Assembly (NCBI RefSeq): GCF_000010805.1
Contig: NC_012522.1
Span: forward strand, 1,488,001-1,552,000
DNA: 64,000 nucleotides
From: Rhodococcus opacus B4
Lineage (GTDB): Bacteria > Actinomycetota > Actinomycetes > Mycobacteriales > Mycobacteriaceae
Reading direction: 5' to 3'
The position numbers were made by a program, and so were the translations under genes. Each line of letters begins with the position of its first letter. Position 1 is the first letter of the stretch. Below the pieces are notes generated by a model. That model searched no databases. It was given only the letters and a program-made list of their open reading frames with translations, and had not been told where the DNA came from. Shown here in pieces: positions 54,688 through 63,682 of the stretch.

Positions 54688-55893
54688 ATGACGAGCACCG
54701 GCGGAATCACGATCAGAACTGCGACCGAGCAGGACTGGCCGAAGATCGTCGTGCTCAACGAGATCTGCTTCGTGACACCGCAGACGGAGGAATTCACCGC
54801 GCACTGGAAGCAACTCGTCAGCGGTGAACCGCCGATCATCGCGCTGGACGGCGACGAGGTCGTCGGCGCGACGATGGACATTCCGATGGAAGTCACCGTT
54901 CCCGGCGGTGGCAGCGTCGCGGCGGCGGGCGTCACCGCGGTCACGGTAGCGCCCACTCACCGCCGACGTGGCATTCTCCGCGCGCTGTACACCGAACACC
55001 ACGCACGGATCCGGGCGTCGGGCGCGCCGCTGTCGATTCTCACCGCCAGCGAGGGCGGCATCTACGGACGATTCGGTTACGGACCCGCCACCGTCGAGTC
55101 CACGGTGAGCATCGACCGCCGGTTCGCCGTCCCGCACCCGAAGGCCCCGGACCCGGGCGGTGTGCGGATGGTCCATCCCGCGCAGGCCCGGCCCGCGTTC
55201 ACGGACGTGTACCACCGCTGGCAGCAGGTGACGCCGGGGGCGCAGGTGCGGCCGGAGATCGTGTGGAACCGGATCTTCGCCGACCGCGAGAGCGAACGGG
55301 GTGGCGGCACAGCATTGTTCGGGCTCGTCCACGACGACGGTTACGTGCTGTACCGCCGCGCCTCCGGCGACAACGGATCGTTCGCCCGGGTGGAGGAGAT
55401 CCGCACGGTCACCTCCGACGCCCACGCCGCGCTGTGGCGGGCGATGCTCGGCCTCGACCTCGTGCGCCGCATCGAAGCGAACCTCACCCCGGAGGATCCG
55501 CTGCCCTATCTGCTCACCGACGGCCGGCTGGTGCGCACGTCGTCGCGTCACGACGAGTTGTGGGTGCGGATCATGGACGTCCCCGCCGCGCTGGAGGCCC
55601 GCACGTTCCGCGGCGACCTCGACGTGGTGGTGCAGGTCGACGACGGGTTCCTGGACGCCGGTGGCAGATTCTCCCTGTCCGTCCGGGACGGCAAGGCCGT
55701 GTGCACGCGGACCGACGCCACGCCGCACCTGGTCCTCGACCTGGACGTGCTCGGCAGCCTGTACCTCGGGGCGCACCGGGCGCGGACGTTCGCTGCGGCG
55801 AACCGGCTGTGGGCCGCCGACGCCGACGTTCTCGACCGGTTCGAGCACGCGTTCGGCTCCGGCCGCGACGCCCAGATGGGGTGGGCCTTCTAG
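54688..55893 (+). CDS. eis: Eis-family GNAT N-acetyltransferase (401 aa)
   Basis: Acetyl-CoA-dependent acetyltransferase acting on amines such as aminoglycosides in mycobacteria. Features: tandem GNAT folds, with the acetyl-CoA loop VTVAPTHRRRGILRALYTEHHARIR in the first, and a C-terminal sterol-carrier-like domain (about 300-401). The C-terminal residue is Phe, as in mycobacterial Eis, where the carboxylate is the catalytic base. Length (401) fits. ATG 54688. Likely monocistronic. Role in drug resistance would need to be shown. Confidence 0.82.
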   Translation: MTSTGGITIRTATEQDWPKIVVLNEICFVTPQTEEFTAHWKQLVSGEPPIIALDGDEVVGATMDIPMEVTVPGGGSVAAAGVTAVTVAPTHRRRGILRALYTEHHARIRASGAPLSILTASEGGIYGRFGYGPATVESTVSIDRRFAVPHPKAPDPGGVRMVHPAQARPAFTDVYHRWQQVTPGAQVRPEIVWNRIFADRESERGGGTALFGLVHDDGYVLYRRASGDNGSFARVEEIRTVTSDAHAALWRAMLGLDLVRRIEANLTPEDPLPYLLTDGRLVRTSSRHDELWVRIMDVPAALEARTFRGDLDVVVQVDDGFLDAGGRFSLSVRDGKAVCTRTDATPHLVLDLDVLGSLYLGAHRARTFAAANRLWAADADVLDRFEHAFGSGRDAQMGWAF

Positions 55894-55908
55894 CTTTCCG
55901 CCCAGTTT

Positions 55909-56835
55909 CTAGCCCGACGTCCGTGCCTGTTTCGCGAACACGGCCCGCGCCCGTTCGGCGACGGCGCGGGCCCGAGCCGTGCTCCGGACCCCCTTCAGCC
56001 GGGCCAGGACGACGGGGAGTCCGGGAACGTCGTCGGTGATCGGCAGTGTCGTGACCCTTCCGCCGTCGTATGTCCGGCCGTCGGCGGGCCGCTGGTTCAG
56101 TATCGAGAAGCCGTGTCCACGGGCGACGAGACCACGCACCGTTTCGTAACTCGCCGACCGGTAGCGGACCATCGGGGTCACCCCCGACCCCGACAGCATG
56201 GCGAGGAAATAGTCGCGGCTGCTCGGCAGGTCCAGCAGCACCATGGGTTCGCCCTCGAGGTCCGCGAGCGCGATCGCGTCGTGGCCCGCCAGCCGGTGGT
56301 CCGGGGGCAGGACGACGTGCGGTCGGGCGACGCCCAGCGTCTCCGTCTCCATGTCTTCGCCCAGTGCGAGGTCGTAGGTGAGGGCCAATTCCGCGGTGCC
56401 GTTCCGCAGTGCCGCCCGCACCGCCTCCGCCTGGGTCTCGACGACCTCCACCTCGAGGTCGGGGTGCTGATCGCGCAGGTCCGAGATGAGCGTCGGGAGG
56501 ATGAACGGGGTGAGCGTGACGAAGCAGGCCAGGCGCACCGTCCCGCGGACGGTGTCCTCGTGGCCGCGCGCCGCGTCGAGGACCTCCCCGAGATGGGCGA
56601 GGACGCTGCGGGTGTCGCGGAGCATTTCCTCCCCCGCCGCCGTCAGCACGAGCCCGCGGGACCGTTGCCGGATGAACAGCTGGGTGCCGATCTGGTGCTC
56701 GAGCTGGGAGATCGCCGAAGACACCGCCGACTGCGCGACCATCAGTTCGTCGGCGGCCTTGGTCATGCTGGAGAAGTTCGCGGCCTCGACGAAATACCTG
56801 AGCTGGGTGAACGTCACGTCGGGTCGTCGTTGCAT
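55909..56835 (-). CDS. LysR family transcriptional regulator (308 aa)
   Basis: N-terminal helix-turn-helix (1-65): FTQLRYFVEAANFSSMTKAADELMVAQSAVSSAISQLE with the family's AQSAVSSAI recognition helix. The effector domain (90-300) has RLACFVTLTPFILPTLISDL and the second-lobe VLLDLPSSRDYFLAML. ATG 56835 follows GAGGAG. It lies 86 bp downstream of the APC permease gene in the same direction, so it may be co-transcribed from the promoter carrying motif Y. A candidate regulator of the AATCTGTACA regulon. Confidence 0.85.
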   Translation of the reverse strand: MQRRPDVTFTQLRYFVEAANFSSMTKAADELMVAQSAVSSAISQLEHQIGTQLFIRQRSRGLVLTAAGEEMLRDTRSVLAHLGEVLDAARGHEDTVRGTVRLACFVTLTPFILPTLISDLRDQHPDLEVEVVETQAEAVRAALRNGTAELALTYDLALGEDMETETLGVARPHVVLPPDHRLAGHDAIALADLEGEPMVLLDLPSSRDYFLAMLSGSGVTPMVRYRSASYETVRGLVARGHGFSILNQRPADGRTYDGGRVTTLPITDDVPGLPVVLARLKGVRSTARARAVAERARAVFAKQARTSG

Positions 56836-56921
56836 GCGCTCTCCTCGGGATCTGAGGCCACCAGGATCGCAGGTCTCCGACCGGGGAGCCACCTCCGACA
56901 CCCGCGGCGGCCGTGGCCCCG

Positions 56922-58451
56922 TCAGCGGAGGTCGGCCTTCACGAGGCCGGGGTCCGGCTCGTCGTCGCGCACCGAACGCGGGACGCTCGCGGACCGCACC
57001 GGCTTGCCCCGCACGTAGCCGACGGCGCCGAGGAGCGCGAGCACGGCCAGCGTCCCGAGGGTGAAAACCTCGAACGTCGCCTGGCTCACGCCCCAGATCT
57101 CGTCGAAGTCGTAGTCCAGGCCGAACACCGATTCCAGCGTGCCGGGGAACACCGCCACCCACGACCCGAGCAGCACCCAGGCGAAGCAGAGGGAGCCGAG
57201 GACGCGGAAGCCGACGTTTCCGGTGGGCACCCGGAAGGGCCGGGCGACGTCCGGGAACCGCGTGCGCAACCGGACGGCCGACGGGATGACGATCAGGTAG
57301 CTGAGCAGGAACGTCGAGATCGAGATCGTCAGCACCACCGCGAAGACGGAACCGCCGGAGCCGGTGATCTGCATCGCCGCGATCATGAAGACGGTGGCGA
57401 CGAGCCCGGACAGGAAGTTGACGCGCACCGGCGTTCCGAGTCGGGGATGGAACCGGCCGAAGAATCCGCCGAAGAAGGCGCCGTCGGCCGCGGCCATCGC
57501 CTGCATGCGGTCGCTGATGATCATCCACGCCGCACCCTGGGTCATCAGGATCACCGCGAAGATCACCCCGGTCACCGTCAGCATGGCGGGCGCGGCAGGT
57601 CCGTAGACGCTGTACACGGTTGCGACCGCCTCGAGGAGGCCGCCGACACCGGTGATGTCGTCCGCGGGCACGACGAGGAGGATCGCGAAGATCGGCAGCA
57701 GGTAGGACGCGGCGGCGATGGCGCAGGCGCGGGCGATGGAGATCGGGACGTCGCGGGCGGGGTTCTTCATCTCGCCGGCGGCACTGTTCCCGGATTCGAA
57801 ACCGAGGTAGGAGAACAGCAGCAACGGCGTGACGCCGAGGAGTCCGGTGAGGGTGGGGCTGAAGTCTCCGGCGGAGATGCCGGCGAAACCGTTCTTCGCG
57901 GCGTAGATCCCGGTGGTGACGAGGAAGAACAGCAGGAACACGATTTTCAGGAACGCGCCGACTGTCGGAATCCATTTGCCCCGTGCGAGACTCACCACGG
58001 CCGCGAGCACCGTCAGCCAGATGAAGACGAGTTTGAACAGATAGTCCGTCACCGAGCCCTCCTCGAAGTCGGTGACGTAGTGGTTCCACGTCTCGGCGGC
58101 GATGAACGCCATCGACCCGCCGACCCACACGGGCTGGGTCACCCACGTCAGCAGCGACGCGAGCGCGGCGAGGGGACGGCCGAACGCTCGCCGGACCCAC
58201 ACGTAGACGCCGCCCTCGCCGGTGAACGTGCTGCCGATCTCGGCGAAGATCAGCCCGTACGGCAGGAGGAAGAACACGGCGAGCACGAGCGCCCAGGTGA
58301 ACGTCTCCGCGCCGAACGTGGAGACCTGGCCGAGGACCTCGACCGACACCACCGCCGCGACGATGAGGAAGACGATGTCGAAACGACCGAGGGACTTCTT
58401 GAGATGTTGCGTCTGTTCGTCCGCCAGGGCGGTGGGGGTGTTGTCGCTCAT
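56922..58451 (-). CDS. APC-family amino acid/amine permease (509 aa)
   Basis: Twelve-helix importer of the APC superfamily. Opening LGRFDIVFLIVAAVVSVEVLGQV, the helix-6 phrase LLLFSYLGFESGNSAAGEMKNPARDVPISI and the loop ISDRMQAMAAADGAFFGGFFGRFHP are typical of the glutamate/GABA or amine-type branch. The N- and C-termini are cytoplasmic and charged. ATG 58451. Motif Y lies 129 bp upstream. Next to an amine dehydrogenase family gene, an amine or amino acid substrate is likely. Confidence 0.87.
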   Translation of the reverse strand: MSDNTPTALADEQTQHLKKSLGRFDIVFLIVAAVVSVEVLGQVSTFGAETFTWALVLAVFFLLPYGLIFAEIGSTFTGEGGVYVWVRRAFGRPLAALASLLTWVTQPVWVGGSMAFIAAETWNHYVTDFEEGSVTDYLFKLVFIWLTVLAAVVSLARGKWIPTVGAFLKIVFLLFFLVTTGIYAAKNGFAGISAGDFSPTLTGLLGVTPLLLFSYLGFESGNSAAGEMKNPARDVPISIARACAIAAASYLLPIFAILLVVPADDITGVGGLLEAVATVYSVYGPAAPAMLTVTGVIFAVILMTQGAAWMIISDRMQAMAAADGAFFGGFFGRFHPRLGTPVRVNFLSGLVATVFMIAAMQITGSGGSVFAVVLTISISTFLLSYLIVIPSAVRLRTRFPDVARPFRVPTGNVGFRVLGSLCFAWVLLGSWVAVFPGTLESVFGLDYDFDEIWGVSQATFEVFTLGTLAVLALLGAVGYVRGKPVRSASVPRSVRDDEPDPGLVKADLR

Positions 58452-58579
58452 CGATGTACCTCGTTGCTGGAGTCGATAGGAATGCGTCTGCGTACTACCG
58501 CTTTTCGACCGGCGCGGTATCAGTCTTCGGCGGTAAACGCTGCAGTGATGCCGGTCACTACTCTCGTCCGCACCCGGCA

Positions 58580-58613
58580 AATCTGTACAGCACAAAGATC
58601 CGGGGTAGTGCAT
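58580..58613. promoter_or_regulatory. Regulon motif copy Y, ahead of APC permease
   Basis: AATCTGTACA (58580-58589), then TGCAT (58609-58613) after 19 bases; the bases after it, CAGTTCTGCAGAT, match copy Z (CACTTCTGCTGAT) at 11 of 13 positions. Orientation relative to the minus-strand permease is as in X and Z. Confidence 0.75.
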
Positions 58614-58659
58614 CAGTTCTGCAGATGCCAGGTCTCCCGCAAATCCTCGCCCCGCAGCT

Positions 58660-59277
58660 CTAGTCCGCGGCGAACTCGGCGATGGAGCACGACAGCACGG
58701 TCTCGAGATAGCGAAGGACGCTGTTCCGTGCGGTCCACGGCTCGATGCGCCGGTTCCGCGCGATGATGTGGAGGCCGTAGGCGTCCTCGAGGCTCACCGC
58801 CGTGCGGGCGATCTCCTCGGTGGGCATCGAGGGCGTGAACACGCCCTGGGACCGGCCTATCTCGAGCACGGTGCTGTACAGCGACACCTCCAGGTCGAAC
58901 AGCGTCGACAGCAGTGCGGAGTGCGTCCCGTTGCGGCTCGCGTGGAGATGCAGTTCGTACAGGACCGTGCACAAAGGGTCGTCGGCGGCATCGGGAATGC
59001 CCAGGCGCACCGTGGTGCGCAGCCGCTCGACCGGATCGGCGAGGTCCTGCACCGCGTCGTGCCTGCGCCGGTAGAACCGGTCGACTGCGTGCTCGTGCAC
59101 CTCGACGAGCAGATCCTCGAGCGACGGGTAGTAGTAGCTGACCAGACCCGCCGACAGGCCCGCCTCCTCCGCGACGTCCTTGATGCGCAGCCCGGTCATG
59201 CCCCGCTTGGTGATCGCGGTGGTGGCCGCCGAGACCATCTCACTTCGCCGGATTCCCTGCCGCTTCGGACGTGCCAT
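58660..59277 (-). CDS. TetR family repressor (205 aa)
   Basis: N-terminal TetR helix-turn-helix (1-50): RSEMVSAATTAITKRGMTGLRIKDVAEEAGLSAGLVSYYYPSLED, a full match. The C-terminal ligand domain has VERLRTTVRLGIPD and LYELHLHASRNG and ends in SIAEFAAD. ATG 59277; a perfect 23-bp palindrome lies 9 bp upstream. It diverges from the amine-dehydrogenase-type flavoprotein operon across about 210 bp, so it probably represses both itself and that operon until the amine is present. Confidence 0.87.
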   Translation of the reverse strand: MARPKRQGIRRSEMVSAATTAITKRGMTGLRIKDVAEEAGLSAGLVSYYYPSLEDLLVEVHEHAVDRFYRRRHDAVQDLADPVERLRTTVRLGIPDAADDPLCTVLYELHLHASRNGTHSALLSTLFDLEVSLYSTVLEIGRSQGVFTPSMPTEEIARTAVSLEDAYGLHIIARNRRIEPWTARNSVLRYLETVLSCSIAEFAAD

Positions 59278-59285
59278 GACCACCA

Positions 59286-59308
59286 TTATTGATGAACTTC
59301 ATCAATAA
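59286..59308. promoter_or_regulatory. TetR operator, perfect 11+1+11 palindrome
   Basis: TTATTGATGAA-C-TTCATCAATAA is exact, AT-rich in a GC-rich background, and lies between the tetR start (59277) and the flavoprotein gene (59488). Confidence 0.85.
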
Positions 59309-59487
59309 ACAAGTGGCAATCGGAGCGGTATTTCGCTGACCAAGCCTGGACTTTCCGCATTCGATCGGTAATTATTTGAGACAGATCGCAAAGAATCGCC
59401 CGTCTCGGCGACCGTGGAACGGCCAGCCAGCCGCGTGCGCAGGCCGCCACAGCGAACCCACTCCCCGCCTCCAGTCAGGAACCCACC

Positions 59488-61605
59488 GTGCGTGATCCGC
59501 GATACGACATCCTGTTCGAACCGGTCAAGATCGGACCGGTCACCGCCCGCAACCGGTTCTTCCAGGTCCCCCACTGCAACGGCATGGGCTACCGGGACCC
59601 GTCCGGCGAGGCCTACATGCGCCGAGTCAAGGCCGAGGGCGGCTGGGCGGTCGTCTGCACCGAGCAGGTCGAGATCCACCCCACCTCGGACATCGGCCCG
59701 TTCATCGAACTGCGCCTGTGGGACGATCAGGACCTGCCCGCCCTCACCAGGATCTCCGAGAAGATCCACGAGGGCGGCTCCCTCGCAGGCATCGAACTCG
59801 CCCACAACGGCCTGAACAGCCCCAACCTGATCAGCCGCGAGACGCCGCTCGGCCCGCAGAACCTGCCCGTCGTCTCCTGGAACTACGACCCCGTCCAGGC
59901 CCGGGAGATGACCAAGTCGGACATCGCGGACCTCCGGCACTGGCACAAGGAGGCGGTGCGCCGGTCACTGAAGGCCGAATACGACATCGTCTACGTGTAT
60001 GCCGGGCACGCGATCGGCGGCCTGCACCACTTCCTGTCCCGCCGCTACAACAACCGGACGGACGAGTACGGCGGCAGCCTGACCAACCGGGTGCGCCTGC
60101 TCCGCGAGATCCTCGAGGATTCACGCGAGGTCGCCGACGGCAAGGCCGCGGTCGCGTGCCGCATCTCCGTCGACGAACTCCTCGGCGACGAGGGAATCAC
60201 CCGCAGCGAGATCGAGGACGTGATCGGCCTGCTCGGCGAGACCCCGGACCTGTGGGACTTCGTGCTCGGCAGCTGGGAGGACGACTCCGTCACCTCGCGG
60301 TTCGGACCCGAGGCGGAGCAGGAACCGTACGTTCGGGGACTGAAGCAGCTCACCACCAAACCCGTCGTCGGCGTCGGCCGCTTCACCTCGCCCGACACGA
60401 TGCTGCACCAGGTGAAGAGCGGCATCCTCGACTTCATCGGGGCGGCCCGCCCGTCGATCGCCGACCCGTTCCTGCCCCGCAAGATCGAGGAAGGGAACCT
60501 CGAGGACATCCGGGAATGCATCGGCTGCAACATCTGCGTGTCCGGTGACTTCACGATGTCGCCGATCCGCTGCACGCAGAACCCGACGATGGGTGAGGAG
60601 TTCCGTCGCGGGTGGCACCCGGAGCGGATCAAGGTCCGCTCGAGTGAGTCGAACGTGCTCGTGGTCGGCGCGGGTCCGGCCGGACTCGAGGCGGCACGCG
60701 CCCTCGGGCAACGCGGCTACAACGTCAGCCTCGCCGAGGCGAGCCGGCAACTCGGTGGCCGGGTGACCCGTGAGTCGAAGCTGCCCGGGCTGTCCGCCTG
60801 GATCCGGGTGGTGGACTACCGGCAGCAGCAGCTCCGCACGCTGTCGAACGTCGACGTGTTCATGGAGAGCGAGATGACCGCCGACGACGTCATCGACAAC
60901 GACTTCCACCACGTGGTCGTCGCCACCGGTTCCAGTTGGCGCCGCGACGGTGTCGGCCGGTGGCACACCCACGCCGTTCCCGTCGACGAGCACGCCGACG
61001 TCCTGACACCGGACGACGTGATGGCGGGGCTACGACCCGCGGGCAACAAGGTGGTGCTCTTCGACGACGACCACTACTACCTCGGGGCGGTCGTCGCCGA
61101 ACTCCTGGCGAAGGAGGGATTCGACGTCACCCTGATCACGCCGGCCGCGCACGTGTCGCAGTGGACGACGAACACCATGGAGGTGGTCCGCATCCGCAAG
61201 CGAATCATCAAGGCCGGGGTGCACGTTCAGGTGAACCGCGCCGCCACGGCGGTCACGCCGGACGGTGTCCGCACCGTGTGCGCCTTCACCGGAGACGAAC
61301 AGTTCGTCGAGGCGGACGGCGTCGTCCTCGTCACGGCCCGACTTCCGCACGACGGGTTGTTCCACGACCTGCAGTCGCGCGAATCCGAATGGGCCGCCGC
61401 CGACCTGCGCAGCGTCCGCGGCATCGGCGACGCGTGGGCGCCGTCCACCATCGCGGCGGCCGTCTGGTCCGGGCATCGGTACGCCGAGGAACTGGAGGAG
61501 CCACCCGCACCGGGACCGGTCGCGTTCCGCCGGGAAGTCACCGGCCTGTCCATCGAACCCGTCCGCACCCTGTCCGTCCCCCCGCTCGTCAACGCACAGA
61601 ACTGA
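59488..61605 (+). CDS. Trimethylamine/histamine-dehydrogenase-family iron-sulfur flavoprotein (705 aa)
   Basis: Amine dehydrogenase with an N-terminal old-yellow-enzyme barrel, a 4Fe-4S site and C-terminal nucleotide-binding domains. Cys30 in FFQVPHCNGMGY is the residue that carries covalent 6-S-cysteinyl FMN in the family. Iron-sulfur cysteines are 344, 347, 350 and 362 (CIGCNICVSGD then IRC). The Rossmann motif VLVVGAGPAGLEAARALG follows near 390. Length fits (about 700). Members oxidise tri- or dimethylamine, histamine and related amines. GTG 59488 after AGGA. First gene of the operon with cupin and aldehyde dehydrogenase. Substrate not determinable by eye. Confidence 0.87.
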   Translation: MRDPRYDILFEPVKIGPVTARNRFFQVPHCNGMGYRDPSGEAYMRRVKAEGGWAVVCTEQVEIHPTSDIGPFIELRLWDDQDLPALTRISEKIHEGGSLAGIELAHNGLNSPNLISRETPLGPQNLPVVSWNYDPVQAREMTKSDIADLRHWHKEAVRRSLKAEYDIVYVYAGHAIGGLHHFLSRRYNNRTDEYGGSLTNRVRLLREILEDSREVADGKAAVACRISVDELLGDEGITRSEIEDVIGLLGETPDLWDFVLGSWEDDSVTSRFGPEAEQEPYVRGLKQLTTKPVVGVGRFTSPDTMLHQVKSGILDFIGAARPSIADPFLPRKIEEGNLEDIRECIGCNICVSGDFTMSPIRCTQNPTMGEEFRRGWHPERIKVRSSESNVLVVGAGPAGLEAARALGQRGYNVSLAEASRQLGGRVTRESKLPGLSAWIRVVDYRQQQLRTLSNVDVFMESEMTADDVIDNDFHHVVVATGSSWRRDGVGRWHTHAVPVDEHADVLTPDDVMAGLRPAGNKVVLFDDDHYYLGAVVAELLAKEGFDVTLITPAAHVSQWTTNTMEVVRIRKRIIKAGVHVQVNRAATAVTPDGVRTVCAFTGDEQFVEADGVVLVTARLPHDGLFHDLQSRESEWAAADLRSVRGIGDAWAPSTIAAAVWSGHRYAEELEEPPAPGPVAFRREVTGLSIEPVRTLSVPPLVNAQN

Positions 61606-61616
61606 GGAGTCCCACC

Positions 61617-61982
61617 ATGACCGCAGTACACCCGATCCCCACCGGCGCCGAGAACGTCGCGGCGATGACCCCCAGCGCCTACGTCACCGCGGACACGCTC
61701 CGGGCCGGCGATCCCCGGGAACACGAAATGGTCCACCTGAGCAGCGGCGACGAGAAGTTCACCGTCGGCTCGTGGCGCGCCGAGCCCTACCGCGAGTTCA
61801 TCGAGTGCTACCCGGGCGACGAATACACCCGGGTACTGGAGGGTTCCGTGACGTTGACGTCGGACGACGGGGTCGCGCACACGTTCGGCCCCGGCGACGC
61901 GTTCACGCTGACCAGGGGGTGGCGCGGGGAGTACCGCGTCGACGAACCGCTGCTCAAGCAGTTCGCCATCTACGTTCCCTGA
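61617..61982 (+). CDS. Cupin-domain protein (121 aa)
   Basis: Small single-cupin fold: SWRAEPYREFIECYPGDEYTRVLEGSVTLT (motif 1 without the usual two His, though Glu remains) and FGPGDAFTLTRGWRGEYRVDEPL (motif 2, no His). Poor metal ligands suggest a binding or regulatory role, or a DUF861-type (ethanolamine/ureidoglycolate-like) fold. ATG 61617, 11 bases after the amine dehydrogenase stop, so in the same operon. Confidence 0.8.
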   Translation: MTAVHPIPTGAENVAAMTPSAYVTADTLRAGDPREHEMVHLSSGDEKFTVGSWRAEPYREFIECYPGDEYTRVLEGSVTLTSDDGVAHTFGPGDAFTLTRGWRGEYRVDEPLLKQFAIYVP

Positions 61983-62009
61983 CCACCACTTTCGAGCACG
62001 AGGATGACG

Positions 62010-63503
62010 ATGCCTGATCCGACCACACTCGACGACTGGACAGTTCGCGCCGCGACGATCACGCCGCGCCGCGAACTGTTCGTCGACGGCGCATTCCGTC
62101 CCGCCAAGTCGGACGAGACGTTCGATTCGATCAACCCGGCGACCGGCGAACTACTCGCCCGGGTGTCCGCCGCGGACGCCCCCGATGTCGACGTGGCGGT
62201 CCGGTCGGCGCGGGAGGCGTTCGACTCGGGCATCTGGTCGCGCAGCCCGGCGTCGCACCGCAAACGGGTCCTGCTCCGGCTCGCCGAGCTGATCCTCGAG
62301 CACCGCCACGAGCTCGCCCTGCTCGACTCCCTCGACATGGGCAAGCTCGTGGTGGAGGCGCTTAACGTCGATGTTCCATCGGCCGCAGAACTTTTCACGT
62401 TCTACGCCGAGGCCCTCGACAAGGTCGGCGGGGAGATCGCGCCCACCGATCCGGGAAGTCTCGCGCTCGTCTCCCGCGAGCCGCTCGGGGTCGTCGCCGC
62501 CGTGGTGCCGTGGAACTTTCCACTCGATCTGGCGGTGTGGAAGCTGGCGCCCGCCCTCGCCGCCGGAAACAGCGTCATCGTCAAGCCCGCCGAGCAGGCC
62601 CCGCTGTCGGTGTTGCGGCTGGCCGAACTCGCGGCCGAGGCGGGCCTTCCGGACGGCGTCCTGGGTGTTCTTCCCGGGCTCGGCGCCACCGCAGGGGCGT
62701 CGCTGGGCCTGCATCCCGACGTCGACGTCGTCGCGTTCACCGGCTCGACCGCGACCGGGAAGCGGTTCCTCCGGTACGCGGCGGACTCGAATCTGAAGCA
62801 GGTCTGGCTCGAATGCGGCGGCAAGAGCCCGAATCTCGTGTTCGCCGACGCCGATCTCGACGAGGCCGTGGAGAAGGCCGTGTTCGGCGCCTTCTACAAC
62901 CAGGGGGCGGTGTGCTCGGCCAACTCCCGCCTGCTGGTCCAGGAGTCGGTCGCCGAGCAGGTGACCGAGGCCCTCGTCCGGCGGGCGTCGTCGATCCGGC
63001 CCGGAAACCCGCTCGACCCCGCGTCGACGCTGGGCGCGATCGTCGACGAGAAGCACACCGAGACGGTCGCCGGTTTCATCGAGCGCGCCCGCCCCGACAG
63101 CCGGGTGTTGCTCGGCGGCAACCGCACCACCGTCGACGGGCGGGGTTGCTTCATCGAACCGACGATCCTCGGCGACCTCGCCCCGACCGCCGAGGTCGTG
63201 ACCCAGGAGGTGTTCGGACCCGTCCTCACCGTCCAGACGTTCACCGACGAGTCCGACGCCGTCCGCATGGCCAACGACAGCATCTACGGGCTGGCGGCCT
63301 CGGTGTGGACGGAGAACCTGAACCGGGCCCACCGCGTCTCCTCCGCACTGAGGGCCGGAACCGTGTCGGTCAACACCGTCGACGCCATCAGCGCGCAGAC
63401 CCCGTTCGGCGGGTTCAAACAGTCCGGTTTCGGCCGCGACCTGTCCCTGCACGCGATGGACAAGTACACCGGGCTGAAGACGACCTGGATCCGGCTGCGG
63501 TAG
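62010..63503 (+). CDS. Aldehyde dehydrogenase, PuuC-like (497 aa)
   Basis: NAD-dependent aldehyde oxidation. Motifs: PWNFPLDLAVWKLAPALAAGN (cofactor), FTGSTATGKRFLRYA, the general base in LECGGKSPNLVF and nucleophile Cys302 in NQGAVCSANSRLLV; C-terminal PFGGFKQSGFGRD. It resembles gamma-glutamyl-gamma-aminobutyraldehyde dehydrogenases. ATG 62010 is six bases after CGAGG; ATG 62004 lies against that site. As third gene it would oxidise the aldehyde made by the amine dehydrogenase. Confidence 0.88.
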   Translation: MPDPTTLDDWTVRAATITPRRELFVDGAFRPAKSDETFDSINPATGELLARVSAADAPDVDVAVRSAREAFDSGIWSRSPASHRKRVLLRLAELILEHRHELALLDSLDMGKLVVEALNVDVPSAAELFTFYAEALDKVGGEIAPTDPGSLALVSREPLGVVAAVVPWNFPLDLAVWKLAPALAAGNSVIVKPAEQAPLSVLRLAELAAEAGLPDGVLGVLPGLGATAGASLGLHPDVDVVAFTGSTATGKRFLRYAADSNLKQVWLECGGKSPNLVFADADLDEAVEKAVFGAFYNQGAVCSANSRLLVQESVAEQVTEALVRRASSIRPGNPLDPASTLGAIVDEKHTETVAGFIERARPDSRVLLGGNRTTVDGRGCFIEPTILGDLAPTAEVVTQEVFGPVLTVQTFTDESDAVRMANDSIYGLAASVWTENLNRAHRVSSALRAGTVSVNTVDAISAQTPFGGFKQSGFGRDLSLHAMDKYTGLKTTWIRLR

Positions 63504-63682
63504 TGAGCGGGCGGACGTACCTTTCAGCGCACCCGAGGCGCCGGGAGGTACATTCGCCCCGAAACGTGGCACCCCACGCCACCGGGTCGAGCCGCTAAGC
63601 TGGCGCCATGTTTGCCCTCGCCCCTTCGGAACCGGATCCTCGATTGCGTTGTGCCACAGCACTTCAAGGCACCACCTCCACA

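Noticed and set aside
54568..55848. Upstream open extension of the YrhK-like gene across the Eis gene
   Set aside because: Open only because of GC bias; a good ATG with ribosome-binding site exists at 54567.
56913..58766. 617-codon plus-strand frame opposite the APC permease
   Set aside because: Same kind of shadow, charged repetitive product with no domain.
59488..61605. 2,4-dienoyl-CoA reductase as function of the iron-sulfur flavoprotein
   Set aside because: Cys30 in the QVPHC motif and overall pattern fit the amine dehydrogenase branch with covalent FMN better.
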